A stretch of DNA of 64,000 nt from DATAEG01 sp963703085 (GTDB lineage Bacteria; Actinomycetota; Actinomycetes; Mycobacteriales; Jatrophihabitantaceae), in contig OY969789.1 of assembly GCA_963703085.1 (NCBI GenBank), forward strand, positions 558,001 to 622,000, in the 5' to 3' direction. The position numbers and the translations under genes are program-made. Below are positions 8,650-17,646 of this stretch, one piece after another. Below the pieces are notes generated by a model. It searched no databases. It saw only the letters and a program-made list of their open reading frames with translations, and had not been told where the DNA came from. The stretch's first letter is position 1, and every line of letters begins with the position of its first letter.

Positions 8650-9060
8650 TCAGGCCGGCTCGTCGTCGGTGCCGGCCGTTGCGGCTTGGACCGTAGCTGA
8701 CGCCCCGGTGCCGAAGGGGATTACCGGGCAGTCCTTCCAGAGCCGTTCGAGGGCGTAGAAGACGCGCTCCTCGGTGTGCTGCACGTGCACCACGATGTCG
8801 CCGTAGTCCAGCAGGACCCAGCGGCCGTCGCGCCGACCTTCGCGGCGCAGCGGCTTGGCTCCGACGCCACGGAGCTTCTCCTCGACCTCGTCAACGATCG
8901 CCTCTACCTGTCGTTCGCTGCCACCCGACGCGATCACGAAGACGTCGGTGATGGCGAGCCGGTCGCTCACATCGATCAGCACGATGTCGGTGGCGATCTT
9001 CTCGGCCGCGGCATTGGCGGCTACCAGCGCGAGTTCCCGCGCTTCCTCAGTTGCAGTCAT
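8650..9060 (-). CDS. rsfS: Ribosomal silencing factor RsfS (Iojap family)
   Basis: A 136-residue protein of the DUF143/Iojap family. RsfS binds ribosomal protein L14 on the 50S subunit and blocks joining with 30S when cells slow down. The family core is clear: IVLIDVSDRLAITDVFVIASG, the RQVEAIVDEVEEKLR helix, and the WVLLDYGDIVVHVQ strand with FYALERLW. The C-terminal 20 residues are an Ala/Thr/Asp tail. In most actinobacteria nadD lies directly upstream; here nadD is about 24.6 kb away at 33658-34242 in the same orientation, with unrelated genes between. Confidence 0.95.
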   Translation of the reverse strand: MTATEEARELALVAANAAAEKIATDIVLIDVSDRLAITDVFVIASGGSERQVEAIVDEVEEKLRGVGAKPLRREGRRDGRWVLLDYGDIVVHVQHTEERVFYALERLWKDCPVIPFGTGASATVQAATAGTDDEPA

Positions 9061-9092
9061 GTTCTGCCCAGCCTAACGGGGATCGAGCCGGC

Positions 9093-10319
9093 TCACCGGC
9101 TCGCCTGCGCCGGACGGATCGTTCCAACCACCTCGCCCAGGGCGATGCGGGAGCCGTCCGCCCCGGGGGCAGTGGCACGCAGCACCACCGTGTCGCCGTC
9201 CTCGAGGAAGCTGCGCTGCGCCCCGTCGGAGAGGGCGATCGGCTGCGCGCCGTTCCAGCTGAGTTCGATGAAGCTGCCGCGTTGCTCGGCGGCGGTGCCG
9301 CTGACCGTGCCCGAGCCGTACAGGTCGCCGGTACTGAGCGGAGCACCGTTGGCCGTCATGTGCGCCAGCTGCTGGGCCGGCGTCCAATACATCTCGGCGA
9401 ACGCAGGCCGCGACACCACGGTGGCATTCCAGTCCACTTCGAGCGACAGATCCAGTCCCCAACTGCGGTCGTCGGCGAGGTACGGCAGTGGCGCCGGGTC
9501 CTGGGCCGGTGCCGCGACCCGGGCCGCGGCCAACGCGGCCAGCGGCAACACCCACGCCGAGACCGACGTGGCGAACGACTTGCCCAGGAACGGACCGAGC
9601 GGCTGGCCCTCCCAGGCCTGAATATCCCGGGCCGACCAGTCGTTGAGCAGCACCACGCCGAAGACGTGCTCGGCGAATGCGCTCGTCGGCACCGGCACGC
9701 CGAGTTCGCTGGGCACCCCGACGACGAAGCCGACCTCGGTCTCGATGTCCAGGCGGGTGGACGGCCCGAACACCGGTGCTGCATCGGTGGCTGCTTTGCG
9801 TTGCCCGCTCGGTCGCCGCACGTCCGTGCCGGACACCACGACACTGGACGCGCGGCCGTGATAGCCGATCGGCATGTGCTTCCAGTTGGGCGTGAGCGGC
9901 GCACTGTCCGGGCGGAAGATGCGGCCCAGGTTGGTGGCGTGCGCCTCGCTGGAGTAGAAGTCGACGTAATCGGCGACGGTGAACGGCAGTCGCATCGTCA
10001 CCGAGTCGACCGGGCGCAACAACGGTTCGAGCAGTGAACGATGCTGCTCGTCGGCCAGCCACCCGACCAGCTCCGCCCGCACTTCAGCCCAGGTCTGCGG
10101 CCCGGCCGCCAGCAGCGCATCGAGCGAGCCGGCAGCGAAGAGCTCCGCGTGCGGCGAGTCGAGCGCCGCGCTGGCCGAGGTCAGGCACAGCGCCTGGTCA
10201 CCGATTCGCACCGCCGCTCGCGGTCCGCCATCGGACCCGACGAACGACCCGTACGGCAACGCCGTCAGGCCGAAGAGGCTCCCGTCCGCTCCGGGCACCC
10301 ACGAGCTCAGCTCAGTCAT
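9093..10319 (-). CDS. fahA: Fumarylacetoacetase
   Basis: A 408-residue enzyme cleaving fumarylacetoacetate to fumarate and acetoacetate, the last step of tyrosine breakdown. The N-terminal SH3-like domain is followed by the FAH fold. Visible family residues are DFYSSEAHATNLGRIFRP, the metal and substrate loop WKHMPIGYHGRASSVV, the acidic LDIETEVGFVVG, the NDWSARDIQAWE segment and the late GDLYGSGTVSG loop. Length is typical. No homogentisate dioxygenase or other tyrosine-catabolic gene is nearby, so it stands apart from its pathway. ATG 10319 is the natural start. A 56-bp palindromic repeat lies just upstream at 10352-10407. Confidence 0.93.
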   Translation of the reverse strand: MTELSSWVPGADGSLFGLTALPYGSFVGSDGGPRAAVRIGDQALCLTSASAALDSPHAELFAAGSLDALLAAGPQTWAEVRAELVGWLADEQHRSLLEPLLRPVDSVTMRLPFTVADYVDFYSSEAHATNLGRIFRPDSAPLTPNWKHMPIGYHGRASSVVVSGTDVRRPSGQRKAATDAAPVFGPSTRLDIETEVGFVVGVPSELGVPVPTSAFAEHVFGVVLLNDWSARDIQAWEGQPLGPFLGKSFATSVSAWVLPLAALAAARVAAPAQDPAPLPYLADDRSWGLDLSLEVDWNATVVSRPAFAEMYWTPAQQLAHMTANGAPLSTGDLYGSGTVSGTAAEQRGSFIELSWNGAQPIALSDGAQRSFLEDGDTVVLRATAPGADGSRIALGEVVGTIRPAQASR

Positions 10320-10351
10320 GCCCCTACCTCACCACACCGCCAACCCCGGAA

Positions 10352-10407
10352 GGTTGGCCCCTCTGCAGGCGCGCCACGCCGCAGATCCCCCGGCTACGGG
10401 GCCAACC
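10352..10407. repeat. 56-bp palindrome-ended repeat, copy 1
   Basis: The ends GGTTGGCCCC and GGGGCCAACC are perfect 10-base inverted repeats. A second element of exactly the same length, with identical ends and the same central CACGCCG, lies at 30536-30591; I count 43 of 56 positions alike. This copy sits between fahA and mnmA, both on the minus strand. Confidence 0.75.
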
Positions 10408-10419
10408 AACGGCGCTGGG

Positions 10420-11502
10420 TCAGGGGGCGGCGGGAGCGGTGCGGCGCGCTCGGGTGATCGTCGCCGAGCCGAGCACGACGTCCCCGGCGTACATCACCAT
10501 CGCCTGCCCGGCCGCCACCCCGCGTTCGGGCCGGGCGAGTGCGGCGATCAGGTCGGTGCCGTCGGTCCGGACGATGGCCGGGATCGGCGTGCCATGGGCG
10601 CGCAACTGCACCGTGCAGTCGAGCGGTTCTGCCGGCTGGGCACCGGCCAGCCACACCGGTCGGGCGCCAACCACCTCGTCGACTTCCAGGCGTTCGCCGG
10701 TGCCCACGGTAACTGTGTTCGTCTTGGGCGACAGCTCGAGCACGTATCGCGGGCGGCCGTCGGTGGAGTCGGCCAGCCCGAGGCCGCGACGCTGACCGAC
10801 GGTGAACCCGAACGTGCCCTCGTGCATGCCGACCGTCCGGCCCGTCTCGGCGTCCACCACCTCACCGGGCTGGGCGCCGAGTCGCCGGGACAGGAAACCG
10901 CGGGTGTCGCCGTCCGGGATGAAGCAGATGTCGTGCGAGTCAGGCTTCTCGGCGACGGCGAGCCCGCGCCGCGCTGCTTCGGCGCGCACTTCCTCCTTGG
11001 TGACGTCGCCCAGCGGGAACATCGCACCGGCGAGCTGATCCGGTCGCAGCACGGCCAACACATAGGACTGGTCCTTCGCCGCGTCGACGGACCGGCGCAG
11101 CACGCCACCGTCGAGACGGGCGTGGTGCCCGGTCGCGACCGCGTCGAAGCCGAGGGCCAGTGCCCGGTCCAGCACGGCCGCGAACTTGATCTTCTCGTTG
11201 CACCGCAGGCACGGATTCGGAGTCCGTCCGGCCTGGTACTCGGCGACGAAGTCGTCGATGACATCGGCCCGGAATCGCTCGGCCAGATCCCATACATAGA
11301 AGGGGATGCCGAGCACGTCGGCGGCGCGCCGCGCATCGCGGGCGTCTTCCACCGTGCAACATCCGCGGGCGCCCTCACGCAGCGTCGCCGGCTTCGCCGC
11401 CAGCGCCAGATGCACTCCGGTGACGTCATGACCGGCCGCAACGGCTCGCGCCGCGGCAACGGCTGAGTCCACCCCGCCGCTCATCGCGGCCAGTACCTTC
11501 AC
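10420..11502 (-). CDS. mnmA: tRNA-specific 2-thiouridylase MnmA
   Basis: A 360-residue ATP-dependent thiolase that makes 2-thiouridine at wobble position 34 of tRNA for Lys, Glu and Gln. The P-loop SGGVDS is at residues 8-13. The two catalytic cysteines are in PCLRC (about Cys98) and HDICF (about Cys193), and the KDQSYVLAVL segment of the tRNA site is present. The start is GTG 11502, whose GTGA overlaps the stop of the cysteine desulfurase gene; reading further upstream would run through that gene in another frame. Coupling to a cysteine desulfurase fits the chemistry, since the desulfurase supplies the persulfide sulfur. The same iscS-mnmA pair occurs in mycobacteria. Confidence 0.96.
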   Translation of the reverse strand: MKVLAAMSGGVDSAVAAARAVAAGHDVTGVHLALAAKPATLREGARGCCTVEDARDARRAADVLGIPFYVWDLAERFRADVIDDFVAEYQAGRTPNPCLRCNEKIKFAAVLDRALALGFDAVATGHHARLDGGVLRRSVDAAKDQSYVLAVLRPDQLAGAMFPLGDVTKEEVRAEAARRGLAVAEKPDSHDICFIPDGDTRGFLSRRLGAQPGEVVDAETGRTVGMHEGTFGFTVGQRRGLGLADSTDGRPRYVLELSPKTNTVTVGTGERLEVDEVVGARPVWLAGAQPAEPLDCTVQLRAHGTPIPAIVRTDGTDLIAALARPERGVAAGQAMVMYAGDVVLGSATITRARRTAPAAP

Positions 11503-12677
11503 GATGCCGCCCGCGGCTGTTGTGCGCGACGGGCCCGCTCCACCGCACCCTCGATGACCGACAGCACGGCCGCGACGTCCTGTTCGGTCGACGTGTGGCC
11601 GAGGGAGAAACGCAGCGAGCCACGCGCGGTGTCCGGGTCGATGCCCAGCGCCAGCAGTACATGGGACGGGCGGGCCACCCCGGCCGAACATGCCGAGCCC
11701 GTCGAGCATTCGATGCCGGCCGCATCGAGCAGCATCAGCAGCGAATCGCCCTCGCAACCGGGGAAGCTGACGTTCAGATTGCCGGGAAGCCGGTTGCCCT
11801 CGCAGCCGTTGCAGATCGCATCGGGGATGCGGGCCCGGATGCCGGCCAACAACTCGTCGCGCAGCGCCGCCACCCGGGCGCTCTCCTGTTCACGCCGCTG
11901 CATGGTCAGGGTCAGCGCGGTGGCGAAGCCGACGATGGCGGCCGTATCGAGCGTGCCCGAGCGGACGTCGCGCTCCTGCCCCCCGCCGTGCAGCAGCGGC
12001 ACGCACGGAACATCGCGGCCGAGCAGCAGCGCGCCGACCCCGACCGGGCCGCCGAGCTTGTGCCCGGTGACCGTGAGCGCGTCTACGCCACTGGCGCCGA
12101 AGTCGACCGGCACCGCACCCACAGCCTGTACCGCGTCGGTGTGCAGCGGCACCCCGTAGTGGTGCGCGAGCTTCACCAGCTCGGCGATGGGCTGCACCGT
12201 GCCGACTTCGTTGTTCGCCCACATCACCGTCAGCGCGGTGATCTCATCGGCATGAGCGGCCAGCAGCGTCTCGACCGCCTCGACGTCGACGCGGCCCACG
12301 GCGTCCACCGGTAACCAATCGACCTCGGCATTTTCGTGCTCGGCCAGCCAGTCGACCGCGTCGAGCACGGCGTGGTGCTCGACCTCGCTGGCCAACACCC
12401 GCCGCCGCGCCCGGTCAGCGTCCCGGCGCGCCCAGAAGATGCCCTTCACCGCGAGGTTGTCGGCTTCGGTACCTCCGGCGGTGAAGATGATCTCCGACGG
12501 CCGCGCGCCGAGCGCTTCGGCGATCTGTTCGCGCGATTCCTCTACCCGCCGCCGCGCCGCGCGGCCGGCCGCGTGCAATGAGGACGGGTTGCCCAACTCA
12601 CCCAGCGCAGCGCTCATCGCACCGATCGCCTCGGGCAACATCGGCGTGGTCGCTGCGTGATCCAGGTAGACAGCCAT
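11499..12677 (-). CDS. iscS: Cysteine desulfurase (IscS/NifS type)
   Basis: A 392-residue PLP enzyme that moves sulfur from cysteine to acceptors such as MnmA or Fe-S scaffolds. It begins YLDHAATTPMLP and has the EVEHHAV segment with the PLP-stacking His. The PLP Lys is in TVTGHKLGG (about Lys207) and the persulfide-forming Cys is in TGSACSAG (about Cys330). The short loop around this Cys and the length place it in the group I (IscS/NifS) class rather than SufS. The stop overlaps the mnmA start. In relatives etfB-etfA lie upstream on the same strand; here they are separated by 6 kb containing an MFS gene, glpKD and a DUF559-like gene. Confidence 0.95.
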   Translation of the reverse strand: MAVYLDHAATTPMLPEAIGAMSAALGELGNPSSLHAAGRAARRRVEESREQIAEALGARPSEIIFTAGGTEADNLAVKGIFWARRDADRARRRVLASEVEHHAVLDAVDWLAEHENAEVDWLPVDAVGRVDVEAVETLLAAHADEITALTVMWANNEVGTVQPIAELVKLAHHYGVPLHTDAVQAVGAVPVDFGASGVDALTVTGHKLGGPVGVGALLLGRDVPCVPLLHGGGQERDVRSGTLDTAAIVGFATALTLTMQRREQESARVAALRDELLAGIRARIPDAICNGCEGNRLPGNLNVSFPGCEGDSLLMLLDAAGIECSTGSACSAGVARPSHVLLALGIDPDTARGSLRFSLGHTSTEQDVAAVLSVIEGAVERARRAQQPRAAS

Positions 12678-12719
12678 TCCGACAGCCGAGTCTACGGACG
12701 AAGCACCACTGCCCGGGCG

Positions 12720-14135
12720 TCAGAGCGCCGGTGCCCGGGTGCCGGTGCGCGCCCGCCCGCTCATCAGGGCTCCGGTCGCCACGAGTCCGGCCATCAGCAG
12801 ATCGATCGTCACGAACGCGGTGGTGTAGCTCAGCGCACCGCGCGCGGCAGCAGCCACCAGCACGCCCCCGACGCCGGTGGTGAACGCGCTGGTCACCCCG
12901 TCGGCCAACTGCAGCGCCGCAGAGTCCCGGCCGCGATCCACGTCGTTGGTGCAGTCCAGCAGCAGCACGCCGACGGTGGACATCCCGAGCCCGGCGCCCA
13001 TCCCGGCGATCGCCCAGGCCGGGTACGCCAGCCACCCGAAGCCGTTCGGGATCGCCGACAGCGCGGTGCCAAGAGCGCCGATCGCGATGAACGTGAACCC
13101 GGCCCGGACCAGGACGTGCCGGGACGGACCGCGATACCGGCCTTGATACATCGAGCCGATCGACCAGCCCACCGCGGAGCCGAGCAGCGGCAGTGCGGCG
13201 GCGGTCGCGCCGTAGCCGTGCTGGACCGACAGCGACAGCGGGATCAGCGATTCCACCCCGAAGAAGGCGCCGGCCAGCAGGCCCCGGAACGCGACGGCTG
13301 TCGGTACGCCCCGACGCACCCGGACGGTACCCGGCGGCAGCAGGCCGTGCAGTGCCCACACCACCAGTGCTAGCGCGAACGGAGCAGCAATGAGCCAGCC
13401 GACCCGCGGATGCTGGCCGGCCTGTTCGAGCAGCGCGATGCCGGCGGCCACCGCCACCGCACGCAGCAGCCGCATCCCGCTGGTGGCATCATTCGACGCT
13501 CGGGTCGGGTGCGATCCGAGCGACCGCAATGCGGGCAACATCAGCACTCCGCCGACGACCACCATCGGGGCCAGCCCGAGGAAGACCAGCCGCCAGGAGA
13601 GATGCTGGGTCAGGAAGCCGGAGACCGGCGGACCGATCAGCGACGGCAGCACCCAGGCCGAGGACATCGCGCCGAAGAACCTCGGCCGCAGCTCCGCCGG
13701 ATAGGTCTCGCCGATCACCACGTAGATGGCGGTGATCATCAGGCCGGAACCAAGGCCCTGCACCACCCGGCCGAGGACCAGCTGCCACATCGTGGTCGCG
13801 GTGCCGGCGACGAGCAGGCCGGCCAGGAACAGCACCAATCCGGACGCCAGCGGCAACCGTGGCCCGCTGCGGTCGGCGAGCACACCGGAAGCCACCATCG
13901 CGACGATGTTCGCGACCAGGAACCCGGTGAACGCCCAGCCGTAGCCGGCCAGGCCATGCAACTCGCGGGCCGCGGTGGGCAACGCCGCGCCGACCGCCAT
14001 CGCCTCGAACGCGATGAGGGTGACCAGAATCAGCAGGCCGGCGCTCAGGATGCGCAGCGGCCCGGCGAAGATGCCGGTCGGCTCGGTCATTCTGGGGGCC
14101 GAGGCGGTGGCGTCCTCGATCGATTGCCCGGCCAT
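12720..14135 (-). CDS. MFS drug-type transporter
   Basis: A major facilitator superfamily protein of about 471 residues with 12 or more membrane segments. The A-motif is recognisable as GVLADRSGPRLPLASG after segment 2. The segment 4-5 region LGRVVQGLGSGLMITAIYVVIGE resembles motifs B/C of proton antiporters, and a long cytoplasmic loop splits the halves. This suggests proton-driven efflux of an unknown compound. I start it at ATG 14135; a TTG at 14156 is in frame but would sit inside an operator-like array at 14153-14174, and ATG 14090 (MTEPTGIF) is another option. The gene is divergent from glpK and shares that control region. Confidence 0.82.
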   Translation of the reverse strand: MAGQSIEDATASAPRMTEPTGIFAGPLRILSAGLLILVTLIAFEAMAVGAALPTAARELHGLAGYGWAFTGFLVANIVAMVASGVLADRSGPRLPLASGLVLFLAGLLVAGTATTMWQLVLGRVVQGLGSGLMITAIYVVIGETYPAELRPRFFGAMSSAWVLPSLIGPPVSGFLTQHLSWRLVFLGLAPMVVVGGVLMLPALRSLGSHPTRASNDATSGMRLLRAVAVAAGIALLEQAGQHPRVGWLIAAPFALALVVWALHGLLPPGTVRVRRGVPTAVAFRGLLAGAFFGVESLIPLSLSVQHGYGATAAALPLLGSAVGWSIGSMYQGRYRGPSRHVLVRAGFTFIAIGALGTALSAIPNGFGWLAYPAWAIAGMGAGLGMSTVGVLLLDCTNDVDRGRDSAALQLADGVTSAFTTGVGGVLVAAAARGALSYTTAFVTIDLLMAGLVATGALMSGRARTGTRAPAL

Positions 14136-14152
14136 GCGGTCACTGTCGCATC

Positions 14153-14174
14153 TCAACCGCGGTTGAGGTCAACC
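14153..14174. promoter_or_regulatory. Operator-like array of three alternating hexamers
   Basis: TCAACC (14153-14158), GGTTGA (14161-14166) and TCAACC (14169-14174) are spaced by two bases each. The first two form a perfect 14-bp palindrome, TCAACCGCGGTTGA, and the last two a second dyad sharing the middle half-site. The array lies 18 bases before the MFS start and about 100 bases before glpK, so it may control either. The regulator is unknown and no regulator gene is adjacent. Confidence 0.55.
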
Positions 14175-14271
14175 GGTCCGGTCGGGATCGTCGGACGGCG
14201 GCCGGTCGGCGCGGTTGCCGGGTGTGGCAGGGTCACTGCCGGGCATCGGCTGAGGCGAGCGGAGGCAGGAC

Positions 14272-15786
14272 GTGGCTGACTTCGTCGGGGCAATCGACCA
14301 CGGCACCACCAGCACCCGGTTCATGGTCTTCGACCACGATGGCCGCGAGGTGGCCAAGCACCAGCTCGAACACGAGCAGATCCTGCCCCGGGCCGGTTGG
14401 GTGGAACACGATCCGGTGGAGATCTGGGAACGCACCGCGTCGGTGCTGCAGACCGGGCTGAACAACAGCGGCCTGGCCCCATCGGATCTCGCCGCCGTCG
14501 GCATCACCAACCAACGGGAGACGACGCTCGTCTGGGACAAGAACACCGGCCGGCCCTACTACAACGCCATCGTGTGGCAGGACACCCGCACCGACCGCAT
14601 CGCCAGTGGCTTGGAGCGCGACGGGCATGGCGAGGTCATCCGGCGCAAAGCCGGGCTACCGCCGGCCACGTACTTCGCCGCCGGCAAGCTGAAATGGCTG
14701 TTCGACAATGTCGACGGGCTACGCGCGGCCGCGGCCAAGGGCGACGCCCTGTTCGGCACCACCGATACCTGGCTGACGTGGCGACTCACCGGCGGGACAC
14801 ACGGCGGGCGGCACGTCACCGACGTCACCAACGCCAGCCGCACGATGCTGATGAACCTGGAGACCCTCGACTGGGACGACGAACTGCTCGACATCTTCGA
14901 CGTGCCGCGATCCATGCTGCCGAGGATCTGCCCGAGCGGGCACGCCGAGGCGTACGGCACCGTGTCCCGTCCTTCTGCACTGGCCGGAGTGCCGATCGCC
15001 GGCGTGCTCGGCGACCAGCATGCCGCCACCGTCGGTCAGGTCTGCTTCCAGGCCGGCGAGGCGAAGAACACCTACGGCACCGGCAACTTCCTGCTGCTGA
15101 ACACCGGTACCCAACTGGTCCGTAGCAAGAACGGCCTGTTGAGCACGGTCTGCTACCAGTTCGGCGACGCCCCGGCCGTGTACGCGCTCGAAGGGTCCAT
15201 CGCAGTCACCGGCTCGGCGGTGCAGTGGCTGCGCGACCAGCTGGGCATCATCAGCCACGCAGCGGACGTCGAGACCTTGGCCCGGCAGGTGGAGGACAAC
15301 GGCGGCATCTACTTCGTGCCGGCATTCTCCGGGCTGTTCGCGCCGTACTGGCGAAGCGATGCCCGCGGCGCGATCGTCGGTCTCTCCCGGTTCAACACAG
15401 CAGGGCACATCGCCCGGGCCGCGTTGGAGGCGATCTGCTACCAGAGCCGGGACGTCGCCGAGGCGATGGAGTCCGACTCCGGCGTGCACCTCGAGGTGCT
15501 CAAGGTAGACGGTGGGGTGACCGCGAACGACCTGTGCATGCAGCTGCAGGCCGACATCCTCGGTGTTCCGGTGAGCCGGCCGGTGGTGGCCGAGACCACT
15601 GCGCTCGGCGCCGCCTATACCGCGGGCCTGGCCGTCGGGTTCTGGAGCGGGACCGACGAACTGCGGGCCAATTGGGCCGAAGGACGGCGCTGGGAACCGC
15701 AGTGGAGCGAGCAGCAGCGCGCCGAAGGACAGCACGGGTGGAAGCGGGCCGTCGACCGCACATTGGGCTGGGTGGACGTCGAGTGA
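14272..15786 (+). CDS. glpK: Glycerol kinase
   Basis: A 504-residue FGGY-family kinase that phosphorylates glycerol to glycerol 3-phosphate. The phosphate loop DHGTTSTR is at residues 9-16. GITNQRETT and AIVWQDTRT are the first FGGY signatures, and GVLGDQHAA, YGTGNFLLLNTG and the late KVDGGVTAND complete the active site. Length is typical. It starts with GTG 14272 after GGAGGCAGGAC. glpD follows 12 bases after its stop with its own ribosome site, so the two form an operon that converts glycerol to dihydroxyacetone phosphate. There is no glycerol facilitator gene nearby. Confidence 0.97.
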   Translation: MADFVGAIDHGTTSTRFMVFDHDGREVAKHQLEHEQILPRAGWVEHDPVEIWERTASVLQTGLNNSGLAPSDLAAVGITNQRETTLVWDKNTGRPYYNAIVWQDTRTDRIASGLERDGHGEVIRRKAGLPPATYFAAGKLKWLFDNVDGLRAAAAKGDALFGTTDTWLTWRLTGGTHGGRHVTDVTNASRTMLMNLETLDWDDELLDIFDVPRSMLPRICPSGHAEAYGTVSRPSALAGVPIAGVLGDQHAATVGQVCFQAGEAKNTYGTGNFLLLNTGTQLVRSKNGLLSTVCYQFGDAPAVYALEGSIAVTGSAVQWLRDQLGIISHAADVETLARQVEDNGGIYFVPAFSGLFAPYWRSDARGAIVGLSRFNTAGHIARAALEAICYQSRDVAEAMESDSGVHLEVLKVDGGVTANDLCMQLQADILGVPVSRPVVAETTALGAAYTAGLAVGFWSGTDELRANWAEGRRWEPQWSEQQRAEGQHGWKRAVDRTLGWVDVE

Positions 15787-15798
15787 AAGGATCACTTC

Positions 15799-17508
15799 GT
15801 GGTTCCCGAAGCGCTCTCCGCCCAGTCCCGTAGCGCTGCCCTCCGCAGGATGGCGGCCGCCCCCGAACTCGACATGCTCGTCATCGGCGGCGGGGTGGTC
15901 GGCGCCGGCACCGCTCTGGATGCGGTCACCCGCGGGTTGTCGACCGCGATCGTCGATGCCCGGGACTGGGCCAGCGGCACCTCGTCACGCTCGTCGAAGC
16001 TCATCCACGGCGGGCTGCGCTACCTGGAGATGCTCGACTTCGGGCTGGTCAAGGAAGCGCTGCACGAGCGCGGCCTGCTGCTGCAGGTGCTCGCACCGCA
16101 CCTGATCCGGCCGGTGCCGTTCCTGTATCCGTTGAAGCATCACGTCTGGGAGCGGCCGTACGTCGGCTCCGGTGTGCTCCTGTACGACGTGATGAGCAAG
16201 GCGACCCGCGGAGGCAGCGGTCTTCCGCACCACCGACACCTGTCCCGGCGCAAGGCGCTGCGCGAGGCGCCGTGCCTCGCGCCGGACTCGCTGGCCGGTG
16301 CCGTGCAGTACTACGACGCGCAGGTGGACGACGCCCGGCACACCATGACCCTGGTGCGCACCGCCGCGTCTTTCGGGGCGTTGGCAGCGAACCGGACCAA
16401 GGTGGTCGGCTTCCTGCGGGAGGGCGAGCGGGTCACCGGCGCCGAGCTGATCGACTCGGAGAGCGGCGCCCGGCTGCAGGTGCGGGCCAAACAGGTCATC
16501 AATGCCACCGGCGTGTGGACCGACGACACCCAGAGCCTCGCTGATACCCGCGGGCAGTTCCACGTCCGGGCGTCGAAGGGCATTCACCTGGTGGTGCCGC
16601 GGGACCGGCTGCAGTCGACGACCGGGCTGATCCTGCGCACCGAGAAGAGCGTGCTGTTCGTCATCCCGTGGGGGCGGCACTGGATCATCGGCACCACCGA
16701 CACCGACTGGTCGCTGGACAAGTCGCACCCGGCGGCCAGCTCACGCGACATCGACTACGTGCTGGAGCACGTCAACTCGGTGCTCAAGGCCCCGCTCACC
16801 CGCGAGGACGTGGAGGGTGTCTACGCCGGGCTGCGGCCACTGCTCTCCGGAGAGTCGGACTCCACCTCGAAGCTGTCCCGCGAGCACATCGTGGGCCACC
16901 CGGTACCGGGCCTGGTGGTGGTGGCCGGCGGCAAGTACACCACCTACCGGGTGATGGCCGCCGATGCGGTGAACGAGGCGGCCCGCGGCATGGATCAGCG
17001 CGTCGCGGACTCCTGCACCGACAAGATCCCACTGGTCGGTGCGGCCGGTTACCAGGCGCGGGTGAACCAGCGACACACGCTGGCCGCCTCGTCGGGGTTG
17101 CATGTGGCCCGCATCGATCATCTGCTCAACCGGTACGGCTCGATGATCGACGAGGTGCTCGAGCTGATCGTCGCAGACCGCTCGCTGGCCGAAGCACTGC
17201 CCGGCGCGGATGACTACCTGCGCGCCGAGGTCGTCTACGCCTGCACCCACGAGGGTGCCCGCCACCTCGAAGACGTGCTCGCCCGGCGCACCCGCATCTC
17301 GATCGAATCGTGGGACCGCGGTGTGCAGGCCGCTCCCGTCGTCGCGGAACTGATGGCCGGCCCACTCGGATGGGATGCCTCCAGGCAGACCCAAGAGGTC
17401 GACTACTACAACGCCCGGGTACAGGCCGAGCGCGAGTCCCAGGAGCAGCCCGACGACGCCACCGCCGATGCGGCCCGACTGCTGGCCCCCGACATCGTCA
17501 GCAGCTAA
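15799..17508 (+). CDS. glpD: Glycerol-3-phosphate dehydrogenase (FAD)
   Basis: A 569-residue membrane-associated flavoprotein that oxidises glycerol 3-phosphate to dihydroxyacetone phosphate and passes electrons to quinone. The FAD-binding GGGVVGAG is at residues 30-37 after a 25-residue head. It is followed by DWASGTSSRSSKLIHGGLRYLE, the QYYDAQVDD segment and the late VVVAGGKYTTYRVMA. The C-terminal alpha-helical domain of the GlpD family is present. The start is GTG 15799 with GAAAGGA upstream. Downstream lies a pyrimidine-rich repeat, then a large palindrome shared with the convergent DUF559-like gene. Confidence 0.96.
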   Translation: MVPEALSAQSRSAALRRMAAAPELDMLVIGGGVVGAGTALDAVTRGLSTAIVDARDWASGTSSRSSKLIHGGLRYLEMLDFGLVKEALHERGLLLQVLAPHLIRPVPFLYPLKHHVWERPYVGSGVLLYDVMSKATRGGSGLPHHRHLSRRKALREAPCLAPDSLAGAVQYYDAQVDDARHTMTLVRTAASFGALAANRTKVVGFLREGERVTGAELIDSESGARLQVRAKQVINATGVWTDDTQSLADTRGQFHVRASKGIHLVVPRDRLQSTTGLILRTEKSVLFVIPWGRHWIIGTTDTDWSLDKSHPAASSRDIDYVLEHVNSVLKAPLTREDVEGVYAGLRPLLSGESDSTSKLSREHIVGHPVPGLVVVAGGKYTTYRVMAADAVNEAARGMDQRVADSCTDKIPLVGAAGYQARVNQRHTLAASSGLHVARIDHLLNRYGSMIDEVLELIVADRSLAEALPGADDYLRAEVVYACTHEGARHLEDVLARRTRISIESWDRGVQAAPVVAELMAGPLGWDASRQTQEVDYYNARVQAERESQEQPDDATADAARLLAPDIVSS

Positions 17509-17532
17509 CCCACCCCGACCCCCACCCCCGGC

Positions 17533-17589
17533 CCCCCTTTCTTCCGCTCCCCCTTTCTTCCGCTCCCCTTCTTCCGCTCCCCCTTTCCC
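17533..17589. repeat. Pyrimidine-rich tandem repeat
   Basis: The 16-base unit CCCCCTTTCTTCCGCT occurs twice exactly (17533-17548, 17549-17564), once as a 14-base version (17565-17578), and once more as a truncated start. The stretch is almost purely C/T on the plus strand and lies in the convergent space after glpD. Confidence 0.8.
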
Positions 17590-17646
17590 GCGATGATCAT
17601 GGTCGTTTGGTCGCCATGGCAACCAAACGACCATGATCATCGCGGG
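17587..17646. repeat. 60-bp near-perfect palindrome, copy 1
   Basis: Arms of 25 bases (17587-17611 and 17622-17646) are perfectly inverted. The ten bases between are themselves nearly palindromic (GCCATGGC core), so about 58 of 60 bases pair. Core motifs are CCGCGATGATCA, GGTCGTTTGGT and GCCATGGC. It lies between convergent glpD and the DUF559-like gene and could form a bidirectional terminator-like hairpin. The TGATCA core supplies the stop codon of the DUF559-like gene. A diverged copy lies at 18630-18687. Confidence 0.9.

Noticed and set aside
17533..17589. CRISPR-like array
   Set aside because: The units are contiguous 14-16-base pyrimidine repeats without spacers; no cas genes are present.
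17587..17646. tRNA or small structured RNA gene
   Set aside because: The palindrome has no cloverleaf or conserved tRNA bases and occurs again at 18630-18687 as a repeat.
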